This document shows positions 48,228-57,074 of a stretch of 64,000 bases of DNA, piece by piece. The DNA is from Bradyrhizobium sp. CCH5-F6. Its GTDB lineage: Bacteria; Pseudomonadota; Alphaproteobacteria; Rhizobiales; Xanthobacteraceae. The notes beneath the pieces were generated by a model. It was not told the DNA's origin and searched no databases. It worked only from the letters and a program-made list of their open reading frames with translations. A program made the position numbers and the translations under genes. Every line of letters begins with the position of its first letter. Position 1 is the first letter of the stretch. The stretch lies in contig NZ_LSIC01000012.1 of NCBI RefSeq assembly GCF_001556045.1, forward strand, positions 1 through 64,000, in the 5' to 3' direction.

Positions 48228-48464
48228 ATGCCCTGGTCGACGGCGTTCGACGATCCCGTTCGCGTCAGCAGCAAGCGCAAGCTGCTCACGCTTCAGGATG
48301 CCGCGGACTACATCATGCGGCTGCCCGAGGACGCCCAGCACGAGGCGCATTGGCAGACGGCGATCGAAACCTTGATCAATGCGGCCGAGACCGGCGGCGG
48401 TTGGGTGATGTTCGCCCGCATCGCCATGTTGCGGGCGCTGAATACGGACGGACGGCGTCGATGA
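48228..48464 (+). CDS. Conserved hypothetical protein, 78 aa
   Basis: The protein is small and soluble. It opens MPWSTAFDDPVRVSSKRKL, continues LLTLQDAADYIMRLPEDAQH and ends with helices around HWQTAIETLINAAETGG. Proteins of this pattern are common in Rhizobiales as short hypotheticals and have no assigned role. There is no good ribosome site before the ATG at 48228, so the start is uncertain. It may be co-transcribed with ku. Confidence 0.75.
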   Translation: MPWSTAFDDPVRVSSKRKLLTLQDAADYIMRLPEDAQHEAHWQTAIETLINAAETGGGWVMFARIAMLRALNTDGRRR

Positions 48465-48756
48465 GCGCGGTGGACATGTCCTTGCGGGGCCGATTGAAGA
48501 ACAGGCTCAACAATCGGTTAAGCGGCCCGACAATCTCGCCTCGACGGCACTTCGGCCATGCAGCCCGCTTGGGGGGCTGCGATTTGAATCCATTTGGACG
48601 CATCGACGGAACCCTAATTTAATGGACTCCGTCGTATCAGCGGAGGCGTGATCGCCGGGGCTTAATTCTTTTGGCGCGCACAAAGATTTATTCGATCGAT
48701 TTTCGAGTCCGATAACGAGGCGACCATCCATCGGATCGGATCAACAGGAGTTGGCA

Positions 48757-48921
48757 ATGCGTCTGTTTAGGTCCTTCCTTGCCGATGAGAATGGCGCAAC
48801 CGCAATCGAGTATGGCCTGATCGCCGCCGGAATCGCCCTGGCAATCGTGACCGTCGTGAACAACACGGGCGGCGCGCTGCTCAACAACAAGTTCAACTCG
48901 ATCAGCTCGTCGATGAAGTAG
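48757..48921 (+). CDS. Flp/Fap-type pilin, 54 aa
   Basis: This is a minimal type IVb (Flp) prepilin. The short basic leader MRLFRSFLADENG is followed by ATAIEYGLIAAGIALAIV, the hydrophobic pilin helix with its conserved Glu and Tyr. A short polar tail (NNKFNSISSSMK) completes it. Prepilin peptidase would cut near the glycine. CAGGAGTTGGCA supplies the ribosome site. No tad/cpa assembly gene lies in the window, so this is an isolated pilin copy that must rely on a machine encoded elsewhere. Confidence 0.9.
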   Translation: MRLFRSFLADENGATAIEYGLIAAGIALAIVTVVNNTGGALLNNKFNSISSSMK

Positions 48922-48983
48922 CGGCAGGCCCTGGCCTGCGCGGCGCGTAGCGCTCCTCGCCCGGGTCTCCCGCCTTGCGGGCC

Positions 48984-48997
48984 ATGATCTGGGTCAA
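48984..48997. promoter_or_regulatory. Near-match FixK/FNR-type box before the AMP phosphorylase operon
   Basis: ATGATCTGGGTCAA matches TTGA-N6-TCAA at seven of eight fixed positions. Its end is 26 bases before the ATG at 49024. If it works as a class II site, transcription would begin after that ATG and favour the in-frame ATG at 49057. Weak evidence on its own. Confidence 0.3.
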
Positions 48998-49023
48998 CAG
49001 CATCGGGACGGCGACGTTTAAGC

Positions 49024-50598
49024 ATGGAGACCCAACTCCCTGCCGCCGGCCCGTCCATGCATCAAGACCTTCCGCACTCCCAACTGAAGATCCGCCGCGT
49101 CCGCCTCGATACCGGCCGTGAGAACGTCGTCGTCGTCTCAAGGCACTCGAAGGCGTTGCGCGCGGAGATATTCCGCGGTTTCAGCCGCGTCGAGCTTCGT
49201 CTGGGCGGCAAGGTTCTCCTGGCGACGCTGCTGATCACGGACGACGATGCGCTGGCGGCTCCGGACGAGATCGGACTCTCCGAGCCCGCGTTCCGGCGAT
49301 TCGCGGAAGCCGTCGGAACGCCGGTGACGGTCAGGCCCGCCTCGCCTCCGGAGAGCCTGGAAGCAGTGCGTGCGAAGATCCGCGGACGAACATTGAGCCA
49401 GGCCGAGATCGGCGCGATCATCAACGATCTCGCGCACTATCGCTACTCCGACATGGAGATCGCCGCCTTTCTGATCGGTTCGGCCAGCTTCATCACCAGC
49501 GACGAGCTTCTCGCCCTCACCGGGGCAATGGCGCAGGCCGGCACGCAATTGGTCTGGCCGAACCCGGTCGTCGTCGACAAGCATTGCATCGGGGGCATCC
49601 CCGGCAACCGCACCTCGATGGTCGTGGTGCCGATCGTCGCCGCCCATGGTCTCCCGATCCCGAAGACCTCTTCGCGCGCCATCACCTCGCCTGCCGGCAC
49701 CGCCGACACGATGGAGGTGCTGGCGCGGGTGAATGTCGGCGTCGAGGAGATGAAGGCGATCGTCTCGACCTGCAACGGCTGTCTGATCTGGGGCGGGCAC
49801 GTGAACCTGTCGCCGGCCGACGACGTCCTGATCTCGGTCGAGCGCCCCCTGAGCCTCGATACCCGCGAGCAGATGGTCGCCTCCATCATGTCCAAGAAGA
49901 TCGCGGCGGGCTCGACCCATCTGTTGATCGACATTCCGGTCGGGCCGACCGCGAAAGTCACCGGCGGCGTCGAGGCCATGCGGCTGCGGAAGCTGTTCGA
50001 ATTCGTCGGCGACCGCTTCGGCCGCACGGTCGAGGTGATTACGACCGACGGCAGCCAGCCGATCGGCAACGGCATCGGGCCGGTGCTCGAGGCCAACGAC
50101 GTCATGGCGGTGCTCGGCAACGAGAAGGACGCGCCGCGCGACCTGCGCGAGAAGTCGCTGCGGCTCGCCGCACATCTCCTGGAATACGATCCGAAGCTGC
50201 GCGGCGGCGCCGGCTACGCGAGGGCTCGCGAGCTGCTCGACAGCGGCGCGGCGCTGAAGCAGATGCAGAAGATCATCGACGCTCAGGGGCCGTCGACATG
50301 CAGCAACGAGCTGGGACCGCTCAGCTTCGACGTCGAGGCGACGCATGACGGCATCGTATCGGCGATCGACTGCCTGCGCCTGAACCGTCTCGCACGAACC
50401 GCCGGCGCGCCGCTCGACAAGGGCGCCGGCATCCGCCTGTTCAAGAAGATCGGCGACCGCGTCGAGCAGGGCGAGCCGCTCTATCGCGTCTACACGTTCG
50501 ACCGGCCCGAGCATGATCTGGTTGCCGCCGCCGCCGACGACGAGACCGGCTACCTCGTCAACGGTCAAGAGGCACCGCAGGGCAAGACGGCGTCGTGA
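49024..50598 (+). CDS. AMP phosphorylase / thymidine phosphorylase-family protein, 524 aa
   Basis: This enzyme is a nucleoside-phosphorylase II relative with the long form and motifs of AMP phosphorylases. These split NMP with phosphate into base and ribose-1,5-bisphosphate. Diagnostic stretches are [19 protein letters not shown] (about residues 185-203) and [20 protein letters not shown] (about 214-233), which differ from the DeoA versions. An extra N-terminal domain of about 80 residues fits AMP phosphorylase rather than DeoA (about 440 aa). The C-terminal domain ends in [20 protein letters not shown]. An ATG at 49057 is an alternative start. Its stop overlaps the next gene's GTG. Confidence 0.85.
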   Translation: METQLPAAGPSMHQDLPHSQLKIRRVRLDTGRENVVVVSRHSKALRAEIFRGFSRVELRLGGKVLLATLLITDDDALAAPDEIGLSEPAFRRFAEAVGTPVTVRPASPPESLEAVRAKIRGRTLSQAEIGAIINDLAHYRYSDMEIAAFLIGSASFITSDELLALTGAMAQAGTQLVWPNPVVVDKHCIGGIPGNRTSMVVVPIVAAHGLPIPKTSSRAITSPAGTADTMEVLARVNVGVEEMKAIVSTCNGCLIWGGHVNLSPADDVLISVERPLSLDTREQMVASIMSKKIAAGSTHLLIDIPVGPTAKVTGGVEAMRLRKLFEFVGDRFGRTVEVITTDGSQPIGNGIGPVLEANDVMAVLGNEKDAPRDLREKSLRLAAHLLEYDPKLRGGAGYARARELLDSGAALKQMQKIIDAQGPSTCSNELGPLSFDVEATHDGIVSAIDCLRLNRLARTAGAPLDKGAGIRLFKKIGDRVEQGEPLYRVYTFDRPEHDLVAAAADDETGYLVNGQEAPQGKTAS

Positions 50599-51515
50599 GC
50601 ACGGTCGCGCTCCAGACATTGCCGTGCGGCACCGGTGCGGCCAGGCGCCTCGCGGCGCGGCTTGGGCTTGCCTGCGGCGAGATCGCCATACATCGCTTTC
50701 CGGACGGGGAACTGCGGGTCGCGGTCGCGCCGGCGACCGACACCACGATCCTCTACGCTCCGCTCGATCAGCCCAACGACAAGCTCATCGCCCTGCTCTT
50801 CGCCGCGGAGGCCCTGCGACGCGACGGTGCGAAGCGGCTCGTCCTCGTCGCGCCCTATCTCTGCTACATGCGGCAGGATGCTGCCTTTCATGCCGGCGAG
50901 GCCATCAGCCAGCGCGCCATGGGCCGCCTGCTCGCTGCGACCGTGGACCGCGTCGTCACCGTCGATGCGCATTTGCATCGCACTCCCGACATCAGGTCCG
51001 TGTTTCCCGGTATCGAAGCGGAGAACCTGTCCGCCATGCCGGCCATCGCGAACGCGCTGGCCGCCGGTAACGTCGATCCCGCGACCGTCGTGATCGGGCC
51101 CGACATGGAGTCCGAGCCCTGGGTGAATGACGTCGCGAGCCGTTTGCACTTGCAGCACACGGTGGCGCGCAAGACGCGGCATGGCGACCGCTCCGTCGCC
51201 GTCAGCTTTGCCGATCCCGACCTGCTCTCGGGACGACCGGCGCTCATGGTGGACGACATCGTATCCTCCGGGACGACCTTGATGGCCACCGCGAAGGCGC
51301 TGAGAGCGATTGGCGCGACCGTGGTCGATGCGGTCGTGACGCACGCGCTGTTTCCACCCGCGATGATCGCCTTATTCACGGAGTCCGGCATACGGTCGAT
51401 CCGCTCGACCGACAGCGTGCCGCATCCGACCAATGCGATTGCACTCGACGAGATTCTCGCGGCCGCCTTGCGGTCCGAGCTGGGCACGACACATCTTCCG
51501 GAGGCGACGACATGA
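50595..51515 (+). CDS. Ribose-phosphate pyrophosphokinase-like protein, archaeal-type motifs, 306 aa
   Basis: This is a PRPP-synthetase homologue built of two phosphoribosyltransferase-like halves. It has FPDGEL (FSDGE position), [15 protein letters not shown] (R93-Q94-D95), VDAHLH in place of VDLH, and the PRPP loop [10 protein letters not shown] (220-228 core). The YxRQDxxFxxGEaIS form is the one I know from archaeal (class III) enzymes; bacterial Prs reads RQDRK there. It is unlikely to be the housekeeping enzyme. GTG at 50595 overlaps the AMP phosphorylase stop (GTGA) and its own stop overlaps the next ATG, so all three genes are coupled. Its substrate could be ribose-5-phosphate or the phosphorylase product. 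Confidence 0.85.
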   Translation: MSTVALQTLPCGTGAARRLAARLGLACGEIAIHRFPDGELRVAVAPATDTTILYAPLDQPNDKLIALLFAAEALRRDGAKRLVLVAPYLCYMRQDAAFHAGEAISQRAMGRLLAATVDRVVTVDAHLHRTPDIRSVFPGIEAENLSAMPAIANALAAGNVDPATVVIGPDMESEPWVNDVASRLHLQHTVARKTRHGDRSVAVSFADPDLLSGRPALMVDDIVSSGTTLMATAKALRAIGATVVDAVVTHALFPPAMIALFTESGIRSIRSTDSVPHPTNAIALDEILAAALRSELGTTHLPEATT

Positions 51516-53107
51516 GCATCACCGTTCGATTTTGCGGCGCCGCCCGCACCGTGACCGGTTCGAGCTATCTGTTCCAGACCGCGACCGGCCGCTTCCTGGT
51601 CGATTGCGGCCTGTTCCAGGGCCAGAAGACGCTGAAGGAGCTCAACTACGGCGCCTTTCCGTTTCGCCCCGCCGATATCGATGCCGTGCTGCTCACGCAT
51701 GCTCACATCGATCACAGCGGATTGCTGCCGAAACTCGTGCGCGCGGGATTCGAGGGACCGATCCTGGCGACACGCGGAACGATCGATCTCTGCTCCTACA
51801 TGCTGCCCGACGCCGGCAGCATCCAGGAATCGGAGGTCACGCAGCTCAACCGGCGAAACGTCTCGCGCGGGCGCAAGGAGGTGCAGCCGATCTACACGCA
51901 GGCCGATGCGATTGCATCGCTGCAATCGTTTCGCGCCGTCGACTATGAACGCTGGACCGACGTGATCCCGGGCGTCCGCGCGCGTTATTGGAACGCCGGC
52001 CATCTGCTCGGCTCCGCCTCGATCGAGCTCGAAATCGCCGAGCAAGGTTCGACGCGTCCGCTGCGCGTTCTGCTCTCGGGCGACGTCGGGCCCGAGGCCA
52101 AGCTGCTCCAGCCCGACCCCGAAGCGCCGAGCGACCTCGACTACGTCATCTCGGAAGCGACCTATGGCGACCGGCTGCGTGAGGCCACGACACCCGCCCT
52201 CCGCCGCAAGCACCTCGCGGCCGAGGTGCGCGAGGCGGCGGCAGCCGGGGGCGCGCTGCTGCTCCCCGCATTCGCGGTCGAGCGCACCCAGGAGCTGATC
52301 GTCGATCTCGTCGACCTGATGGAGCACGGCGAGATTCCGACGGCCCCGGTCTTCCTCGATTCGCCGCTCGCGATCCGCGCGACCGAAGTGTTCCGCCGGC
52401 ATGCCGAGAGCCTCGACCCATCCGTCGACGTCATGCGCCTGCTCAACTCCCCTCACCTCAAATTCACCGAAACCCCGGACGAGAGCAAGGCGATCATGCG
52501 TCTCACCGGATTCCACATCATCATCGCCGCGAGCGGCATGTGCGACGCCGGCCGCATCCGCCATCATCTGAAGCGCTGGTTGTGGAACGAGCGCGCGACC
52601 GTGCTGCTCGCCGGCTTCCAGGCCAACGGCACGCTCGGCCGCTTCCTCCAGAACGGGGCCAAGGCGGTGCGGATCCAGGGCGACGAGATCAAGGTCGCGG
52701 CCCGCATCCGCATGATCGACGAATATTCGGGCCACGCCGACGGCGCCGGCATGGCCAGCTGGATCGCGGCGCGCCGGCCGATCGCGCGCGGCCTGTTCCT
52801 GGTCCACGGCGAGGAAGGCGCGATCGCGGGGCTGGCCGAGCGCGTGGCCGAACGCATCATTCCCGCGGCCAAGGTCTACCAGCCGATGCTGGACGATATC
52901 TATGAGCTCGCCGCACCCGAACCGCGCGTGCTCGATGCGGATCGTCGCCGGCGGCTCGCGCCGGAGGCCGTGACCCGTCTCGACTGGCACAACGAGATGT
53001 CCGAGCTCATGCTCGACATCAACGACCGTGTCGCAGCCGCCGCCGACGACCGCGCCCGCGGCGTCATCATCCGAAGGCTGCGCCGCGCGCTGGAGGACAT
53101 AGGATAA
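51512..53107 (+). CDS. Beta-CASP metallo-beta-lactamase-fold RNase, 531 aa
   Basis: This is a zinc-dependent nuclease of the CPSF73/Ysh1-like group. The N-terminal metallo-beta-lactamase domain has HAHIDHSG (H63, H65, D67, H68), and LLSGDVGPEAKLL follows in the same domain. A beta-CASP insertion covers about residues 210-370 (LLPAFAVERTQELIVDL), with IIAASGMCDAGRIRHHLKRW. The RMMBL end has YSGHADGAGMASWI and LVHGEEGA. Members process or degrade RNA. The ATG overlaps the previous stop. Placement after AMP phosphorylase and a PRPP synthetase suggests RNA-derived nucleotide turnover. Confidence 0.9.
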   Translation: MSITVRFCGAARTVTGSSYLFQTATGRFLVDCGLFQGQKTLKELNYGAFPFRPADIDAVLLTHAHIDHSGLLPKLVRAGFEGPILATRGTIDLCSYMLPDAGSIQESEVTQLNRRNVSRGRKEVQPIYTQADAIASLQSFRAVDYERWTDVIPGVRARYWNAGHLLGSASIELEIAEQGSTRPLRVLLSGDVGPEAKLLQPDPEAPSDLDYVISEATYGDRLREATTPALRRKHLAAEVREAAAAGGALLLPAFAVERTQELIVDLVDLMEHGEIPTAPVFLDSPLAIRATEVFRRHAESLDPSVDVMRLLNSPHLKFTETPDESKAIMRLTGFHIIIAASGMCDAGRIRHHLKRWLWNERATVLLAGFQANGTLGRFLQNGAKAVRIQGDEIKVAARIRMIDEYSGHADGAGMASWIAARRPIARGLFLVHGEEGAIAGLAERVAERIIPAAKVYQPMLDDIYELAAPEPRVLDADRRRRLAPEAVTRLDWHNEMSELMLDINDRVAAAADDRARGVIIRRLRRALEDIG

Positions 53108-53361
53108 GGCCTCTGGCTGACGGTTGCGCCCCCTGCGCGATGGGGTCGCCTATGGCTGCGCGTCTCAAGCGCACGCGCTGCCGATCATCCAATCTTTGCT
53201 CGCCGGAAACAATTGACGCGCTTCGTTAAATGAGTGCGCGGTCGTCCGGAACGAAACCAATCTGGAATTGCTGCAAACCGCCTGACTTCGTCTTGCTCCT
53301 GGATCGGCACGGTTGCTACCAGCCGTCTCGACTTTTGGAATCAAGCGCAAGCGTGGTGGGA

Positions 53362-55614
53362 ATGAAGAACGCGACGTATCTATTTGGTGCTTCTACGGTC
53401 GCAATTGCGACTCTGGCGTTCGATCCCTCGGCAATCGCGCAGACGGCTGTTGATTTGCCTCCTGTCATCGTCGAACAGGCCCAACCGCGACCCGCGGCGC
53501 GACCTCAACGCACATCCACGGCACGCGCGACGGGAACACGCCGCAACGCTGCGCGGACCGGCAACGCCCCGGCTGCGGCGCAGGTCGCCGCGCAGCCCGC
53601 CGCGGCGGGGGAGACCGCCATGGGCCCGGTGCAGGGCTATCTGGCGACACAGAGCGGCACCGGCACCAAGACGGACACGCCGCTGAACCAGACCGCGCAA
53701 TCGATCTCCGTCGTCAGCGCCGAGCGCGTCCGAGACCAGGGCGTCAGCAGCATCCAGGAAACCCTGCGCTACGTGCCCGGCGTTTTCGCCGAGCCGGGTG
53801 GCGTCGATTCCCGCAACGACTATTTCAAGGTGCGGGGCCAGGATCCGAACGTCTATCTCGACGGCACGCGGGTGAACAACCGCAACAACTTCAACGAATG
53901 GCGCGTCGATCCCTACATGCTCGAGCGCATCGAGGTGTTCCGCGGACCGGCATCCGTTCTCTATGGCGACACCTCGACCGCGGGCCTCGTCAATTTGATA
54001 TCCAAGCGCCCGCGTGCAGACGCAGCGAGCGAGATCGGCGTGTCCTTCGACAATTTCGGCCGCAAGCAGGTCCAGATGGATTCGACCGGCAAGGTCACCA
54101 AGGACGGCGAATGGCTGTATCGCTTCGTCGGCCTGTTCCGCGATAGCGGAACGCAGGTCGACTACGTCCCCGACGATCGCATGCTGCTGGCGCCCTCGCT
54201 GACATGGCGACCGACGGCCAAGACGAGCTGGACCGTGCTCGGCGTCTACCAGAAGGACAAGACCGGCACCACCAATGGCTTCCTGCCGCGGGAAGGTACG
54301 CTCACGCCCGGCATCAACGGCTACATTCCACGCAACCGGTTTGTCGGCGACCCCAACAACGATGTGTATCAGACCGAAACCGGCGCGATCAGCAGCCTGT
54401 TCGAACACAGCTTCAACGATGCCGTGAAATTCACGCAGAATTTCCGCTATGCGCACGTCGACGGCGTCTATCGTTCGGTCTACGCGAACGCATTCTCGGC
54501 CGATCCCTTCCTCGACGCCTCCAGGCGCACGGTGAATCGCTACAGCTACAACCAGCAGACGTCGAACGACAATATCACGCTCGACAACAACGTGCAGATC
54601 AAGGCCATCACCGGAGCGCTCCAGCACAAGGTGCTGTTCGGCGTGGACTATCGCAGCCTCTATGCACGGTCGTCCACCGGCTCCGGCTTCGACGCGACCC
54701 CGTTCGATCTCTATTCGCCGGTCTATACCAGCGTCCCCCTGCCGGCGCTGACGCGGGGATCGGATGCAGAACAGACCCAGACCGGCCTCTATGCCCAGGA
54801 TCAGATGCGGCTCGGGCCCTGGCTGGCGACGATCGGGATCCGGCAGGACTATGCCAGCACGCGGTATACCGGCGCCGACAGCGACAGGTCGGCAACGACC
54901 GGCCGCGCCAGCCTGATGTACGAGACGCCGTTCGGATTCAATCCTTACGTCACCTGGGCCCAGTCGTTCAATCCGGTGTCCTTCAGCCCGACCTATGGCG
55001 GCAGCACGTGTCTCGATGGTCCCTGCAAGGACCAGCGCGGCGAGACCTACGAGGTCGGCTTCAAGTACACGCCGATGCCGGGCCTCGCGATCAACGGCGC
55101 GGTCTTCGACACGGTGGAGAAGAACCGTCTGGCCGCATCGAACGATCCATCCAATCCGTTCGCGTCGAGCCAGATCGGCCAGGTCCGCATTCGCGGCGCG
55201 GAGATCGAGCTCATCGGCAAGGTCACGTCCGATCTCGACGTCATCGCCAGCTATTCCTACATCGCCGCCAAGGTCGAGCGGGGCGACAACGTCGGCAAGA
55301 CCGTGGAGGGTGTGCCCGCCAACCAGGCCTCGCTCTGGGGCAAGTATCGCCTGAGCGCGCTCGGTCTGCACGACGTGACGGTGGGTGCCGGCGTGCGCTA
55401 CATCGGCGACTCCTACGAGGAAACCAATACGTACACGATCCCGTCCTACACACTGTTCGACATGATGGTAGCCTACGACCCCGGCAAATACAGGCTGCAA
55501 CTCAACGTCAACAACATCGCCGACGAACGCTACGTGGCAGCCTGCTATGCGCGCGGCGACTGCTATTACGGTCAGGGACGAACGATCCTGGGAACGGCGA
55601 CCTACCGCTTCTAG
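53362..55614 (+). CDS. TonB-dependent siderophore receptor, 750 aa
   Basis: This is an outer-membrane receptor for ferric hydroxamate-type or similar siderophores. A signal peptide (about residues 1-28, ending SAIAQ) is followed by a long Pro/Ala/Arg-rich segment (about 38-85). The plug domain has PLNQTAQSISVVSAERVRDQ, YVPGVFAEPGG and FRGPASVLYGDTSTAG. A 22-strand barrel ends with the C-terminal TYRF signature. The CYARGDCYYG stretch near the end is typical of FhuA/FhuE/FoxA-type receptors. The ATG at 53362 is chosen for the signal peptide. No Fur/Irr box was identified, and no siderophore genes adjoin it. FeuPQ elsewhere in the window is also iron-linked. Confidence 0.9.
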   Translation: MKNATYLFGASTVAIATLAFDPSAIAQTAVDLPPVIVEQAQPRPAARPQRTSTARATGTRRNAARTGNAPAAAQVAAQPAAAGETAMGPVQGYLATQSGTGTKTDTPLNQTAQSISVVSAERVRDQGVSSIQETLRYVPGVFAEPGGVDSRNDYFKVRGQDPNVYLDGTRVNNRNNFNEWRVDPYMLERIEVFRGPASVLYGDTSTAGLVNLISKRPRADAASEIGVSFDNFGRKQVQMDSTGKVTKDGEWLYRFVGLFRDSGTQVDYVPDDRMLLAPSLTWRPTAKTSWTVLGVYQKDKTGTTNGFLPREGTLTPGINGYIPRNRFVGDPNNDVYQTETGAISSLFEHSFNDAVKFTQNFRYAHVDGVYRSVYANAFSADPFLDASRRTVNRYSYNQQTSNDNITLDNNVQIKAITGALQHKVLFGVDYRSLYARSSTGSGFDATPFDLYSPVYTSVPLPALTRGSDAEQTQTGLYAQDQMRLGPWLATIGIRQDYASTRYTGADSDRSATTGRASLMYETPFGFNPYVTWAQSFNPVSFSPTYGGSTCLDGPCKDQRGETYEVGFKYTPMPGLAINGAVFDTVEKNRLAASNDPSNPFASSQIGQVRIRGAEIELIGKVTSDLDVIASYSYIAAKVERGDNVGKTVEGVPANQASLWGKYRLSALGLHDVTVGAGVRYIGDSYEETNTYTIPSYTLFDMMVAYDPGKYRLQLNVNNIADERYVAACYARGDCYYGQGRTILGTATYRF

Positions 55615-55863
55615 TCCGGCATTCAGCGCAAGCGGCGATGATCCGCATGCGGGACGCGTGAGGTTCGCCGTCGAGGGGATTGCCATCGCAAGACACGGTG
55701 TCGCGATCTCGCGGCCTGCTCGACCTGAGCCCACGAGGGATCGCGGCCGGCGAACCGCGGTCCCATTTCGGGCATCTTTTCCTTGCAAGATCGCTGCTGA
55801 TAGGGTCGACTTCGCGGGCCGATGAGACCGTGCTCCGCATCCAGGATCGAGCGAAGGATTGCG

Positions 55864-56217
55864 ATGAAAACGGCCATGCTGCTGGTGCTCGGTCTGGTCC
55901 TCGTCGGCGGATGGCCACAGGACCGCGCCTTCGCACAGACCGTGCCGCCGGTTTCGCTGGCGCCGCCCAAAGCCTCGCCCCCGCGCGCCGGCACCAAGGA
56001 ACCTCCGGCGACATCTTCCGCCATCGCCGGGCCGACCCAGGCTCCGAATCCCGCACTCGACTATGACGGCTTCAGCGTCGATCGCGAGGACGACGCGCAG
56101 GCCGCGTCGCCCGCGGGATCGCGGACCGCGAGGTATGGCGTCGCCGACACGTCAACAGTCGATCCCGACGGCGAGTCGTTGAAGCGCAAGCTGATCATTT
56201 GCCGGAATTGCAAATAG
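55864..56217 (+). CDS. Secreted hypothetical protein, 117 aa
   Basis: The start at ATG 55864 gives a clear signal peptide (MKTAMLLVLGLVLVGGWP, cleavage near AFA-QT, residue 25). The mature part is proline- and alanine-rich and largely disordered (VPPVSLAPPKASPPRAGTKE). It carries an acidic YDGFSVDREDD stretch and ends in a compact LKRKLIICRNCK with a CxxC pair at the very C-terminus. The CxxC could bind metal or form a disulfide. It lies 249 bases after the siderophore receptor on the same strand; a functional link is possible but not shown. Confidence 0.6.
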   Translation: MKTAMLLVLGLVLVGGWPQDRAFAQTVPPVSLAPPKASPPRAGTKEPPATSSAIAGPTQAPNPALDYDGFSVDREDDAQAASPAGSRTARYGVADTSTVDPDGESLKRKLIICRNCK

Positions 56218-56388
56218 CCTCCGCAAAGCCCAGCAGCCACGTTTGGTGCAGTCCTCCCCGGCCGATGCCGACCTGCATGGCTAACCTACCTGCCTGAGCC
56301 ACCGGCCGGACTTTACCACCCCTCCGATTCCTGATCCTCTCTCCTCAACCAGCCGGAGCGACCGGCCTCGCCCTGGGAGAGAGACGCC

Positions 56389-56741
56389 ATGAAGCTCGGC
56401 ACCGCCATCGCGGAAATCATGCGGGGCAAGGGAATCGAGATCCTCTGCGGCTATCCGGTCAATCATCTGATCGAGCACGCGGCGAAAGCCGAGATCCGCC
56501 CCGTCATGGTGCGGCGGGAGCGCGTCGGCATCCACATGGCGGATGCGATCTCGCGCGTGACGTCGGGGCGCAGCATCGGCGCGTCTGCATGCAGCATGGG
56601 CCGGGCGCCGAGAACGCGATGGGCGGGGTCGCGCAATGCTTCGGCGAATCCGTGCCCGCGCTGGTGCTGCCGATGGGCTATCAGCGCCGGCCTGCGCATA
56701 TCGAGCCGAATTTCAATTCCAGCGAGGCCATGAAGTCGTTC
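56389..56741 (+). pseudogene. Truncated, frameshifted copy of the TPP-dependent enzyme gene
   Basis: This stretch is nearly identical to the first 355 bases of the intact gene at 59166. The copy has lost one T near position 56584 (gcgtctgc where the intact gene has gcgttctgc), which shifts the frame after about residue 65. Similarity stops at 56741, exactly where a dispersed CATTGCGAGCG repeat begins. About 120 bases upstream of the start codon, including the leader and the GGGAGAGAGACGCC ribosome site, are also duplicated. It cannot make the enzyme; only a 65-residue fragment plus an unrelated tail would be translated. Confidence 0.9.
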
Positions 56742-56818
56742 ATTGCGAGCGTAGCGAAGCAATTCCGACTGTCACCGAGGAGCGATTCTGGATTGCTTTG
56801 CTGCGCTCGCAATGACGG
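56741..56818. repeat. Dispersed palindromic repeat (CATTGCGAGCG family), copy 2
   Basis: The 78-base unit has inverted ends (cattgcgagcgtagcgaagc and gctgcgctcgcaatgacgg) and the same layout as 3771-3848. It begins exactly at the break in the pseudogene. The remainder of 56819-56974 shows no gene. Confidence 0.8.
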
Positions 56819-56974
56819 AGTGTGGAGAGGCGGCGCAGCTCTACCGCATTTCACCTGCGGGCATACCGCCGCGTTCTCGCGGCCTGTTTCGAATGAGACA
56901 GGATCGCCCTCGCATCGGCGCAAGGTGAGAGATCGCCCCCCTCGTCGAGGAAGCCGATGGAAATCCGCGGCGAC

Positions 56975-57074
56975 TAAAGCGCTATGCGATTAGATGAATC
57001 GTCATCGCGCTTTAGGTTGTTGTTTAAGCATGATCTTTTCGGAAAACCGCTGCGCACTTTTCCGGATCATGCTT
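56975..57074. repeat. Double hairpin repeat at the end of the GH17 gene
   Basis: Two units lie side by side. The first is an imperfect palindrome with TAAAGCGC / GCGCTTTA ends (56975-57014). The second is a hairpin with AAGCATGATC / GATCATGCTT arms and an inner CGGAAAA / TTTTCCG pair (57026-57074). The second touches the GH17 stop codon at 57074-57076 and may end its transcript. I know both elements as scattered repeats of Bradyrhizobium relatives. Confidence 0.75.

Noticed and set aside
48608..48634. GGAAC-N17-CGTC as an EcfG-type general stress promoter
   Set aside because: The -10 element is imperfect and the next gene starts more than 120 bases away, so support is too weak.
53380..55788. 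Minus-strand frame of about 800 codons across the siderophore receptor
   Set aside because: The sense strand encodes a complete TonB receptor with signal peptide, plug and C-terminal signature; the antisense product matches nothing.
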